Origin: Glandiceps talaboti
Taxonomy: Eukaryota; Hemichordata; Enteropneusta; Spengelidae
Direction of reading: 5' to 3'
Assembly (NCBI RefSeq): GCF_964340395.1
Contig: NC_135556.1
Location: forward strand, 6,425,001-6,487,500
DNA: 62,500 nt
The notes under the pieces are model-generated. The model worked only from the letters and a program-made list of their open reading frames with translations, made no database searches and had not been told where the DNA came from. Every line of letters begins with the position of its first letter. Within the stretch, counting starts at the first letter, position 1. Positions 38,715 to 52,416 of the stretch are shown piece after piece. Both the position numbers and the translations under genes were made by a program.

Positions 38715-41700
38715 AATATGATGATATGGGAATAGAGTATACTAGTTTATTGCTAGAATTGTGATTGTCCAACCTATGATGAAATACAATAATCCTTCCT
38801 ATTATAAAATTTGTAAACAACTGACTTTGTTCTATTGCAGTGTATGATGGGAATAGAATAGAATAATTCGTTGGTGGAATGGTGATTGTCCAACCTATAT
38901 TACAATGGAATAATACTTCTCTAAAGTTACTTTTGTTACATGTAACAAATAAATTTGTGCTATTGCATTGTATGATGGGAATAAAATGTTAAAATGGAAT
39001 AATCCTTCATATTCTAAAAATTGTAAACAAATAACTTTGTTCTATTGCAGCGTATGATGGGAATAAAATAGAATAATTTGATGGTAGAATGGTGATTATC
39101 CAACCTATATTAAAATGGAATAATACCACTTAGTAACATTTATAAACAAGTAACTTTGTTCTATTGCATTGCATGGTGGGAATAGAATAGAATAATTTGA
39201 TGGTAGAATGGTGATTATTCAACCTATATTAAAATGGAATAATACCCCTTAGTAACATTTGTAAACAACTGACTTTGTTCTATTGCATTACATGGTGGGA
39301 ATAGAATAGAATAAATTCTTGGAAGAATGGTGATTGTCCAACCTCTATTGAAATGGAATAATCCTTCTCTACAGTAACTTTTGTAAACAAATAGCTTTAT
39401 TCTATTGCAGTGCATGATGGGAATAGAAAAGAATAATTTCTTGGTAGACTGGTGATTGTCCAACATTTTTTGAAATGGAATAATCCGTCTCTAAAGTAAC
39501 TTTTGTAAACAAAGAACTATGTCCTATTGCATTGCAGGGTGGGAATAGAATACAATAATTTGTTGGTAGAATGGTGATTGTCCAACCTACAATGTATCGG
39601 AATTATTCCTCCACTTTGTAAAATTTGTAAACAAATGACTTTGTGCTATTGCATTGTATGATGGGAATAGAATGGAATAATTTAATTGTAGAATGGTGAT
39701 TGTCCATCCTATATCAAAATGGAATAATACTCCTTAGTAAAATTTGTAAACAACTGACTTTGTTCTATTACATTGCATGGTGGGAATAGAATAGAATAAT
39801 TTGTTGGTAGAACGGTAATTATCCAACCTATAATGAAATAGAATAATCCTTCTCTGTGGTAAAAATTTGTAAACAAATAACTTTGTTGTATTGCATTGCA
39901 TGGTGGGAATAGAATAGAATAATTTGATGGTAGAACGGTAATTATCCAACCTATATCAAAATGGAATAATACCCCTTAGTAACATTTGTAAACAAGTGAC
40001 TTTGATCTATTGCATTACATGGTGGGAATAGAATAGAATAATTTGATGGTAGAATGGTGATTGTCAAACCTATATCAAAATGGAATAATACCCCTTAGTA
40101 ACATTTGTAAACAAGTGACTTTGTTCTATTGCATTGCATGGTGGGAATAGAATAGAATAATTTGATGGTAGAATGGTGATTGTCAAACCTATATCAAAAT
40201 GGAATTATACCCCTTAGTAACATTTGTAAACAAGTGACTTTGTTCTATTGCATTGCATTGTGGGAATAGAATAGAATAATTTGATGTTAGAATTATGATC
40301 ATCCAACCTGTATTAAAATGGAATAATACTCATTAGTAACATTTGTAAATAAGTGACTTTGTTCTATTACATTGCATGATGGGTATAGAATAGAATAATT
40401 TGATGTTACAATTGTGATTGTCCAACCTATATCAAAATGGAATAATACTCCTTAGTAACATTTGTAAACAACTGACTTTGTTCTATTTCATTGCATGGTG
40501 AGAATAGAATAGAATAATTTGATGGTAGAATTGTGATTGTCCAACCTATATCAAAATGGAATAATACTCCTTAGTGACATTTGTAAACAACTGACTTTGT
40601 TCTATTGCATTGCATGGTGGGAATAGAATAGAATAATTTGATGTTAGAATTATGATCATCCAACCTGTATTAAAATGGAATAATACTCCTTAGTAACATT
40701 TGTAAATAAGTGACTTTGTTCTATTACATTGCATGATGGGAATAGAATAGAATAATTTGATGTTACAATTGTGATTGTCCAACCTATATCAAAATGGAAT
40801 AATACTCCTTAGTAACATTTGTAAACAACTGACTTTGTTCTATTGCATTGCATGGTGGGAATAGAATACAATAATTTGTTGGTAGAATGGTAATTATCCA
40901 ACCTATATTGAAATAGAATAATCCTTCTCTGTGGTAAAAATTTGTAAACAAATAACTTTGTTCTATTGCATTGCATGGTGGGAATAGAATAGAATAATTT
41001 GATGGTAGAATGGTGATTATCCAACCTATATTAAAATGGAATAATACTCCTTAGTAACATTTGTAAACAACTGACTTTGTTCTATTGCATTGCATGGTGG
41101 GAATATAATACAATAATTTGTTGGTAGAATGGTAATTATTCAACCTATATTGAAATAGAATAATCCTTCTCTGTGGTAAAAAATTGTAAACAAATAACTT
41201 TGTTCTATTGCATTGCATGGTGGGAATAGAATAGAATAATTTGATGGTAGAATGGTGATTATCCAACCTATATTAAAATGGAATAATACTCCTTAGTAAC
41301 ATTTGTAAACAACTGACTTTGTTCTATTGCATTGCATGGTGGGAATAGAATACAATAATTTGTTGGTAGAATGGTAATTATTCAACCTATATTGAAATAG
41401 AATAATCCTTCTCTGTGGTAAAAATTTGTAAACAAATAACTTTGTTCTATTGCATTGCATAGTGGGAATAGAATAGAATAATTTGATGGTAGGATGGTGA
41501 TTATCCAACCTATATCAAAATGGAATAATACTCCTTAGTAACATTTGTAAACAACTGACTTTGTTCTATTGCATTGCATGGTGGGAATAGAATACAATAA
41601 TTTGTTGGTAGAATGGTAATTATCCAACCTATATTGAAATAGAATAATCCTTCTCTGTGGTAAAAATTTGTAAACAAATAGCTTTGTTCTATTGCATTGC

Positions 41701-44700
41701 ATGGTGGGAATAGAATAGAATAATTTGATGGTAGAATGATGATTATCCAACCTATATTAAAATGGAATAATACTCCTTAGTAACATTTGTAAACAACTGA
41801 CTTTGTTCTATTACATTGCATGGTGGGAATATAATAGAATAATTTGATGGTAGAATGGTGATTGTCCAACCTATAATTAAATGGAATAATCCTTCTCTAT
41901 AATAACATTTGTAAACAAATAACTTTATTCTATTGCAATGTATGATGGGAATAGAGTAGAGTAATGTATTGCTAGAATTGGGATTGTCCAACCTATGATG
42001 AAATAGAATAATCCTTCATATTGTAAAATTTGTAAACAAATAATTTTTTGTATTGCGGTGTATGATGGGAATAGAATAGAATAATTAATTTGTTAGTAGA
42101 ATGGTGATTGTTCAACCTCTATTGAAATGGAATAATCCTTCTCTAAAGTAAATTTTGTAAACAAATGAGTTTGTTCTATTGCAGTGTATGATGGGAATAG
42201 AATAGAATAATTTGATGTTAGAATTGTGATTGTCAAACCTATATCAAAATGGAATAATACTCCTTAGTAACATTTGTAAACAAGTGACTTTGTTCTGTTG
42301 CATTGCATGATGGGAATAGAATAGAATAATTTGATGGTAGAATGGTGATTGTCCAACCTATATCAAAATGGAATAATACTCCTTACTAACATTTGTAAAC
42401 AACTGAATTTGTTCTATTGCATTGCATTGTGGGAATAGAATAGAATAATTTGATGGTAGAATGGTGATTGTCCAACCTATATTAAAATGGAATAATACTC
42501 CTTAGTAACATTTGTAAACAACTGACTTTGTTCTGTTGCATTGCATGATGGGAATAGAATAGAATAATTTGAAGGTAGAATGGTGATTGTCCAACCTATA
42601 TCAAAATGGAATAATACTCCTTAGTAACATTTGTAAACAACTGAATTTGTTCTATTGCATTGCATTGTGGGAATAGAATTTAATAATTTGATGGTAGAAT
42701 GGTGATTGTCCAACCTATAATAAATTGGAATAATACTCCTTAGTAACATTTGTAAACAAGTGTATCAAAATGGAATAATACTCCTTAGTAACATTTGTAA
42801 ACAAATAACTTTGTTCTATTGCATTGCATGGTGGGAATAGAATAGAATAATTTGATGGCAGAGTGGTGATTGTCCAACCTATAACATTTGTAAACAAGTA
42901 ACTTTGTTCTATTGCATTGCATGGTGGGAATAGAATAGAATAATTTGTTGGTAGAATGGTAATTATCCAACCTATATTGAAATAGAATAATCCTTCTCTG
43001 TGGTAAAAATTTGTAAACAAATAACTTTGTTCTATTGCATTACATGGTGGGAATAGAATAGAATAATTTGATGGTAGAATGGTGATTATCCAACCTGTAT
43101 TAAAATGGAATAATACTCCTTAGTAACATTTGTAAACAACTGACTTTGTTCTATTGCATTGCATGGTGGGAATAGAATAGAATAATTTGATGGTAGAATG
43201 GTGATTGTCCAACCTATATCAAAATGGAATAATACTCCTTAGTAACATTTGCAAACAACTGACTTTGTTCTATTACATTGCATGGTGGAAATATAATAGA
43301 ATAACTTGATGGTAGAATGGTGATTGTCCAACCTATAATTAAATGGAATAATCCTTCTCTATAGTAACATTTGTAAACAATTAACTTTATTCTATTGCAA
43401 TGTATGATGGGAATAGAGTAGAGTAATGTATTGCTAGAATTGGGATTGTCCAACCTATAATGAAATAGAATAATTCTTCATATTGTAAAATTTGTAAACA
43501 AATAATTTTTTGTATTGCGGTGTATGATGGGAATAGAATAGAATAATTAATTTGTTAGTAGAATGGTGATTGTTCAACCTCTATTGAAATGGAATAATCC
43601 TTCTCTAAAGTAAATTTTGTAAACAAATGAGTTTGTTCTATTGCAGTGTATGATGGGAATAGAATAGAATAATTTGATGTTAGAATTGTGATTGTCCAAC
43701 CTATATCAAAATGGAATAATACTCCTCAGTAACATTTGTAAACAACTGACTTTGTTCTATTGCATTGCATGGTGGGAATTGAATAGAATAATTTGATGGT
43801 AGAATTGTGATTGTCCAACCTATATTAAAATGGAATAATACTCCTTAGTAACATTTGTAAACAACTGACTTTGTTCTATTGCATGGCATGGTGGGAATAG
43901 AATAGAATAATTTGATGGTAGAATGGTGATTGTCCAACCTATATTAAAATGGAATAATACTCCTTAGTAACATTTGTAAACAACTGACTTTGTTCTATTG
44001 CATTACATGGTGGGAATAGAATAGAATAATTTGATGGTAGAATGGTGATTGTCAAACCTATATCAAAATGGAATAATACCCATTAGTAACATTTGTAAAC
44101 AAGTGACTTTGTTCTATTGCATTGCATGGTGGGAATAGAATAGAACAATTTGATGGTAGAATGGTGATTGTCAAACCTATATCAAAATGGAATAATACCC
44201 CTTAGTAACATTTGTAAACAAGTGACTTTGTTCTATTGCATTGCATGGTGGGAATAGAATAGAATAATTTGTTGGTAGACTGGTGATTGTCCAATATTTT
44301 TTGAAATGGAATAATCCGTCTCTAAAGTAACTTTTGTAAACAAAGAACTATGTCCTATTGCATTGCAGGGTGGGAATAGAATACAATAATTTGTTGGTAG
44401 AATGGTGATTATCCAACATATATTAAAGAGGAATAATACACCTTAGTAACATTTGTTTACAAGTGACTTTGTTCTATTGAATTGCATGGTGGGAATAGAA
44501 TAGAATAATTTGTTGGTAGACTGGTGATTGTCCAATATTTTTTGAAATGGAATAATCCGTCTCTAAAGTAACTTTTGTAAACAAAGAACTATGTCCTATT
44601 GCATTGCAGGGTGGGAATAGAATACAATAATTTGTTGGTAGAATGGTGATTGTCCAACATACAATGTATCGGAATTATTCCTCCACTTTGTACAATTTGT

Positions 44701-47700
44701 AAACAAATGACTTTGTTCTATTGCATTGTATGATGTGAATAGAATAGAATAATTTGATGTTAGAATTATGATCATCCAACCTGTATTAAAATGGAATAAT
44801 ACTCATTAGTAACATTTGTAAATAAGTGACTTTGTTCTATTACATTGCATGATGGGAATAGAATAGAATAATTTGATGTTACAATTGTGATTGTCCAACC
44901 TATATCAAAATGGAATAATACTCCTTAGTAACATTTGTAAACAACTGACTTTGTTCTATTTCATTGCATGGTGGGAATAGAATAGAATAATTTGATGGTA
45001 GAATTGTGATTGTCCAACCTATATCAAAATGGAATAATACTCCTTAGTGACATTTGTAAACAACTGACTTTGTTCTATTGCATTGCATGGTGGGAATAGA
45101 ATAGAATAATTTGATGTTAGAATTATGATCATCCAACCTGTATTAAAATGGAATAATACTCCTTAGTAACATTTGTAAATAAGTGACTTTGTTCTATTAC
45201 ATTGCATGATGGGAATAGAATAGAATAATTTGATGTTACAATTGTGATTGTCCAACCTATATCAAAATGGAATAATACTCCTTAGTAACATTTGTAAACA
45301 ACCTACTTTGTTCTATTGCATTGCATGGAGGGAATATAATAGAATAATTTGTTGGTAGAACGGTAATTATCCAACCTATAATGAAATAGAATAATCCTTC
45401 TCTGTGGTAAAAATTTGTAAACGAATAACTTTGTTCTATTGCATTGCATGGTGGGAATAGAATAGAATAATTTGATGGTAGAATGGTGATTGTCCAACCT
45501 ATATCAAAATGGAATAATACTCCTTAGTAACATTTGTAAACAAGTGACTTTGATCTATTGCATTGTATGATGTGAATAGAATAGAATAATTTGATGTTAG
45601 AATTATGATCATCCAACCTGTATTAAAATGGAATAATACTCATTAGTAACATTTGTAAATAAGTGACTTTGTTCTATTGCATTGCATGATGGGAATAGAA
45701 TAGAATAATTTGATGTTACAATTGTGATTGTCCAACCTATATCAAAATGGAATAATACTCCTTAGTAACATTTGTAAACAACTGACTTTGTTCTATTTCA
45801 TTGCATGGTGGGAATAGAATAGAATAATTTGATGGTAGAATTGTGATTGTCCAACCTGTATCAAAATGGAATAATACTCCTTAGTGACATTTGTAAACAA
45901 CTGACTTTGTTCTATTGCATTGCATGGTGGGAATAGAATAGAATAATTTGATGTTAGAATTATGATCATCCAACCTGTATTAAAATGGAATAATACTCCT
46001 TAGTAACATTTGTAAATAAGTGACTTTGTTCTATTACATTGCATGATGGGAATAGAATAGAATAATTTGATGTTACAATTGTGATTGTCCAACCTATATC
46101 AAAATGGAATAATACTCCTTAGTAACATTTGTAAACAACCTACTTTGTTCTATTGCATTGCATGGAGGGAATATAATAGAATAATTTGTTGGTAGAACGG
46201 TAATTATCCAACCTATAATGAAATAGAATAATCCTTCTCTGTGGTAAAAATTTGTAAACGAATAACTTTGTTCTATTGCATTGCATGGTGGGAATAGAAT
46301 AGAATAATTTGATGGTAGAATGGTGATTGTCCAACCTATATCAAAATGGAATAATACTCCTGAGTAACATTTGTAAACAAGTGACTTTGATCTATTGCAT
46401 TGTATGATGGGAATAGAATAGAATAATTTGTTGGTAGAATGGTAATTATCCAACCTATATTGAAATAGAATAATCCTTCTCTGTGGTAAAAATTTGTAAA
46501 CAAATAACTTTGTTCTATTGCATTGCATGGTGGGAATAGAATAGAATAATTTGATGGTAGAATGGTGATTATCCTACCTATATTAAAATGGAATAATACC
46601 CCTTAGTAACATTTGTAAACAAATGACTTTGTTCTATTGCATTGCATGGTGGGAATAGAATAGAATAATTTGATGGTAGAATGGTGATTATCCAACATAT
46701 ATTAAAGAGGAATAATACACCTTAGTAACATTTGTTTACAAGTGACTTTGTTCTATTGCATTGCATGGTGGGAATAGAATAGAATAATTTCTTGGTAGAC
46801 TGGTGATTGTCCAATATTTTTTGAAATGGAATAATCCGTCTCTAAAGTAACTTTTGTAAACAAAGAACTATGTCCTATTGCATTGCAGGGTGGGAATAGA
46901 ATACAATAATTTGTTGGTAGAATGGTGATTGTCCAACATACAATGTATCGGAATTATTCCTCCACTTTGTACAATTTGTAAACAAATGACTTTGTTCTAT
47001 TGCATTGTATGATGTGAATAGAATAGAATAATTTGATGTTAGAATTATGATCATCCAACCTGTATTAAAATGGAATAATACTCATTAGTAACATTTGTAA
47101 ATAAGTGACTTTGTTCTATTACATTGCATGATGGGAATAGAATAGAATAATTTGATGTTACAATTGTGATTGTCCAACCTATATCAAAATGGAATAATAC
47201 TCCTTAGTAACATTTGTAAACAACTGACTTTGTTCTATTTCATTGCATGGTGGGAATAGAATAGAATAATTTGATGGTAGAATTGTGATTGTCCAACCTA
47301 TATCAAAATGGAATAATACTCCTTAGTGACATTTGTAAACAACTGACTTTGTTCTATTGCATTGCATGGTGGGAATAGAATAGAATAATTTGATGTTAGA
47401 ATTATGATCATCCAACCTGTATTAAAATGGAATAATACTCATTAGTAACATTTGTAAATAAGTGACTTTGTTCTATTACATTGCATGATGGGAATAGAAT
47501 AGAATAATTTGATGTTACAATTGTGATTGTCCAACCTATATCAAAATGGAATAATACTCCTTAGTAACATTTGTAAACAACCTACTTTGTTCTATTGCAT
47601 TGCATGGAGGGAATATAATAGAATAATTTGTTGGTAGAACGGTAATTATCCAACCTATAATGAAATAGAATAATCCTTCTCTGTGGTAAAAATTTGTAAA

Positions 47701-50700
47701 TGAATAACTTTGTTATATTGCATTGCATGGTGGGAATAGAATAGAATAATTTGATGGTAGAATGGTGATTGTCCAACCTATATTAAAATGGAATAATACT
47801 CCTTCGTAACATTTATAAACAACTGACTTTGTTCTATTGCAGTAACATTTGTAAACAAGTGACTTTGATCTATTGCATTGTATGATGGGAATAGAATAGA
47901 ATAATTTGTTGGTAGAATGGTAATTATCCAACCTATATTGAAATAGAATAATCCTTCTCTGTGGTAAAAATTTGTAAACAAATAACTTTGTTCTATTGCA
48001 TTGCATGGTGGGAATAGAATAGAATAATTTGATGGTAGAATGGTGATTATCCAACCTATATTAAAATGGAATAATACTCCTTAGTAACATTTGTAAACAA
48101 CTGACTTTGTTCTATTGCATTGCATGGTGGGAATAGAATACAATAATTTGTTGGTAGAATGGTAATTATTCAACCTATATTGAAATAGAATAATCCTTCT
48201 CTGTGGTAAAAATTTGTAAACAAATAACTTTGTTCTATTGCATTGCATGGTGGGAATAGAATAGAATAATTTGATGGTAGGATGGTGATTATCCAACCTA
48301 TATTAAAATGGAATAATACTCCTTAGTAACATTTGTAAACAACTGACTTTGTTCTATTGCATTGCATGGTGGGAATAGAATAGAATAATTTGTTGGTAGA
48401 ATGGTAATTATCCAACCTATATTGAAATAGAATAATCCTTCTCTGTGGTAAAAATTTGTAAACAAATAACTTTGTTCTATTGCATTGCATGGTGGGAATA
48501 GAATAGAATAATTTGATGGTAGAATGATGATTATCCAACCTATATTAAAATGGAATAATACTCCTTAGTAACATTTGTAAACAACTGACTTTGTTCTATT
48601 ACATTGCATGGTGGGAATAGAATAGAATAATTTGATGGTAGAATGGTGATTGTCCAACCTATATCAAAATGGAATAATACTCCTTAGTAACATTTGTAAA
48701 CAACTGACTTTGTTCTATTACATTGCATGGTGGGAATATAATAGAATAATTTGATGGTAGAATGGTGATTGTCCAACCTATAATTAAATGGAATAATCCT
48801 TCTCTATAATAACATTTGTAAACAAATAACTTTATTCTATTGCAATGTATGATGGGAATAGAGTAGAGTAATGTATTGCTAGAATTGGGATTGTCCAACC
48901 TATGATGAAATAGAATAATCCTTCATATTGTAAAATTTGTAAACAAATAATTTTTTGTATTGCGGTGTATGATGGGAATAGAATAGAATAATTAATTTGT
49001 TAGTAGAATGGTGATTGTTCAACCTCTATTGAAATGGAATAATCCTTCTCTAAAGTAAATTTTGTAAACAAATGAGTTTGTTCTATTGCAGTGTATGATG
49101 GGAATAGAATAGAATAATTTGATGTTAGAATTGTGATTGTCCAACCTATATCAAAATGGAATAATACTCCTTAGTAACATTTGTAAACAAGTGACTTTGT
49201 TCTATTGCATTGCATGGTGGGAATAGAATAGAATAATTTGATGGTAGAATGGTGATTGTCCAACCTATATTAAAATGGCATAATTCTCCTTAGTAACATT
49301 TGTAAACAACTGACTTTGTTCTGTTGTATTGCATGATGGGAATAGAATAGAATAATTTGATGGTAGAATGGTGATTGTCAAACCTATATCAAAATGGAAT
49401 AATACTCCTTAGTAACATTTGTAAACAACTGAATTTGTTCTATTGCATTGCATTTTGGGAATAGAATAGAATAATTTGATGGTAGAATGGTGATTGTCCA
49501 ACCTATATTAAAATGGAATAATACTCCTTAGTAACATTTGTAAACAACTGACTTTGTTCTGTTGCATTGCATGATGGGAATAGAATAGAATAATTTGAAG
49601 GTAGAATGGTGATTGTCCAACCTATATCAAAATGGAATAATACTCCTTAGTAACATTTGTAAACAACTGAATTTGTTCTATTGCATTGCATTGTGGGAAT
49701 AGAATTTAATAATTTGATGGTAGAATGGTGATTGTCCAACCTGTATTAAAATGGAATAATACTCCTTAGTAACATTTGTAAACAACTGACTTTGTTCTAT
49801 TACATTGCATGGTGGGAATTGAATAGAATAATTTGATGGTAGAATGGTGATTGTCCAACTTATATCAAAATGGAATAATACTCCTTAGTAACATTTGTAA
49901 ACAAGTGACTTTGTTCTATTGCATTGCATGGTGGGAATAGAATAGAATAATTTGATGGTAGAATGGTGATTGTCCAACTTATATCAAAATGGAATAATAC
50001 TCCTTAGTAACATTTGTAAACAACTGACTTTGTTCTATTGCATTGCATGGTGGGAATAGAATAGAATAATTTGTTGGTAGAATGGTAATTATCCAACCTA
50101 TAATGAAATAGAATAATCCTTCTCTGTGGTAAAAATTTGTAAACAAGTGACTTTGTTCTATTGCATGGCATGGTGGGAATAGAATAGAATAATTTGATGG
50201 TAGAATGGTGATTGTCCAACCTATATTACAATGGAATAATACTCCTTAGTAACATTTGTAAACAAGTGACTTTGTTCTATTTCATTGCATGGTGGGAATA
50301 GAATAGAATAATTTGTTGGTAGAATGGTGATTGTCCAACTTATATCAAAATGGAATAATACTCCTTAGTAACATTTGTAAACAAGTGACTTTGTTCTATT
50401 GCATGGCATGGTGGGAATAGAATAGAATAATTTGATGGTAGAGTGATGATTATCCAACCTATATCAAAATGGAATAATACTCCTTAGTAACATTTGTAAA
50501 CAACTGACTTTGTTCTATTGCATTGCATGGTGGGAATAGAATAGAATAATTTGTTGGTAGAATGGTAATTATCCAACCTATAATGAAATAGAATAATCCT
50601 TCTCTGTGGTAAAAATTTGTAAACAAGTGACTTTGTTCTATTGCATTGCATGGTGGGAATAGAATAGAATAATTTGATGGTAGAATGGTGATTGTCCAAC

Positions 50701-52412
50701 CTATATTAAAATGGAGTAATACTCCTTAGTAACATTTGTAAACAAGTGACTTTGTTCTATTGCATTGCATTGTGGGAATACAATAGAATAATTTTATGGT
50801 AGAATGGTGATTATCCAACCTATATTGAAATAGAATAATCCTTCTCTGTGGTAAAAATTTGTAAACAAATAACTTTGTTTTATTGCAGTGTATGATGGGA
50901 ATAGAATAGAATAATTTTATGGTAGAATGGTGATTATCCAACCTATATTAAAATGGAATAATCCTTCTCCTGAGTAACATTTGTATACAAATAACTTTGT
51001 TCTATTGCAGTGTATGATGGGAACAGAATAGAATAATTTGATGTTAGAATGGTGATTGTCCAACCTATATCAAAATGGAATAATACTCCTTAGTAACATT
51101 TGTAAACAACTGACTTTGTTTTATTACATTGCATGGTGGGAATATAATAGAATAATTTGATGGTAGAATGGTGATTGTCCAACCTATATCAAAATGGAAT
51201 AATACTCCTTAGAAACATTTGTAAACAACTGACTTTGTTCTATTGCATTGCATGGTGGGAATAGAATAGAATAATTTGATGGTAGAATGGTGATTGTCCA
51301 ACCTATGTCAAAATGGAATAATATTCCTTAGTAACATTTGTAAATAAGTGACTTTATTCTATTGCATTGCATGGTGGGAATAGAATAGAATAATTTGATG
51401 TTAGAATGGTGATTGTCCAACCTATATCAAAATGGAATAATACTCCTTACTAACATTTGTAAACAACTGACTTTGTTCTATTGCATTGCATGGTGGGAAT
51501 AGAATAGAATAATTTGATGGTAGAATGGTGATTGTCCAACCTATATCAAAATGGAATAATACTCCTTAGTAACATTTGTAAACAACTGACTTTGTTCTAT
51601 TACATTGCATGGTGGGAATATAATAGAATAATTTGATGGTAAAATGGTGATTGTCCAACCTATAATTAAATGGAATAATCCTTCTCTTTAGTAACATTTG
51701 TAAACAAATAACTTTATTCTATTGCAATGTATGATGGGAATAGAGTAGAGTATTGTATTGCTAGAATTTGGGATTGTCCAACCTATGATGAAATGGAATA
51801 ATCCTTCATATTGTAAAATTTGTAAACAATTAATTTTTTTATTGCAGTGTATGATGGGAATAGAATGGAATAATTAATTTGTTAGTAGAATGGTGATTGT
51901 TCAACCTCTATTGAAATGGAATAATCCGTCTCTAAAGTAACTTTTGTAAACAACTGACTTTGTTCTAGTGCAGTGTAATATGGGAATAGAATAGAATAAT
52001 TTGATGGTAGAATGGAGATTGTCCTACCTATATTAAAATGGAATAATCCTTCTTTGTAAAATTGTAAACAAAGAACTTTGTTGTATTGCAGTGTATGATG
52101 GGAATAGAATAAAATAATTTGGTGGTAGAATGGTGATTTTCCTACCTGTATTAAAATGGAATAATCCTTCTCCTGAGTAACATTTGTAAACAAATATCTT
52201 TGTTCTATTGCAGTGTATGATGGGAACAGAATAGAATAATTTGTTGTTAGAATGGTGATTGTCCAACCTATATTAAAATGGAATAATACTCCATAGTAAA
52301 ATTTGTAAACAAATGACTTTGTTCTATTGCAGTGTATGATGGGAATAGAATAAAATAATTTGTTGGTAGAATGTTGATTGTCGAAGATATATTAAAATGG
52401 AATAATCCTCCT
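38715..52412. repeat. Satellite array, about 113 monomers of about 121 bp
   Basis: The whole stretch is one tandem family. A typical monomer contains TGGAATAATACTCCTTAGTA, TTTGTAAACAA, TTTGTTCTATTGCATTGCAT, GGGAATAGAATAGAATAA and TGATTGTCCAACC. Two length classes were counted by hand, 119 bp (with CTCCTTAGTAACA) and 123 bp (with CTTCTCTGTGGTAAAAA). They alternate as a 242-bp dimer at about 40.8-41.75 kb and 48.1-48.5 kb. Edges are more diverged than the centre, as expected for arrays homogenised by unequal exchange. Short minus-strand frames of 64-79 residues recur every 242 bp, but 242 and 119 are not multiples of three, so they cannot form a repeat protein. It may be a pericentromeric or dispersed satellite; the location cannot be told. 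Confidence 0.97.
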
Positions 52413-52416
52413 TAAG

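Noticed and set aside
39224-52266. Many 61-144 residue minus-strand frames of type M-D-N-H-H-S-T-I-K-L-F-Y-S
   Set aside because: They are translations of the satellite. The periods 119 and 242 bp are not multiples of three, so the frame is lost from unit to unit, and there is no start context or splice signal.
38715-52412. Could the array be a CRISPR-like repeat-spacer array?
   Set aside because: The whole unit is repeated, with no unique spacers, and the surroundings are eukaryotic.
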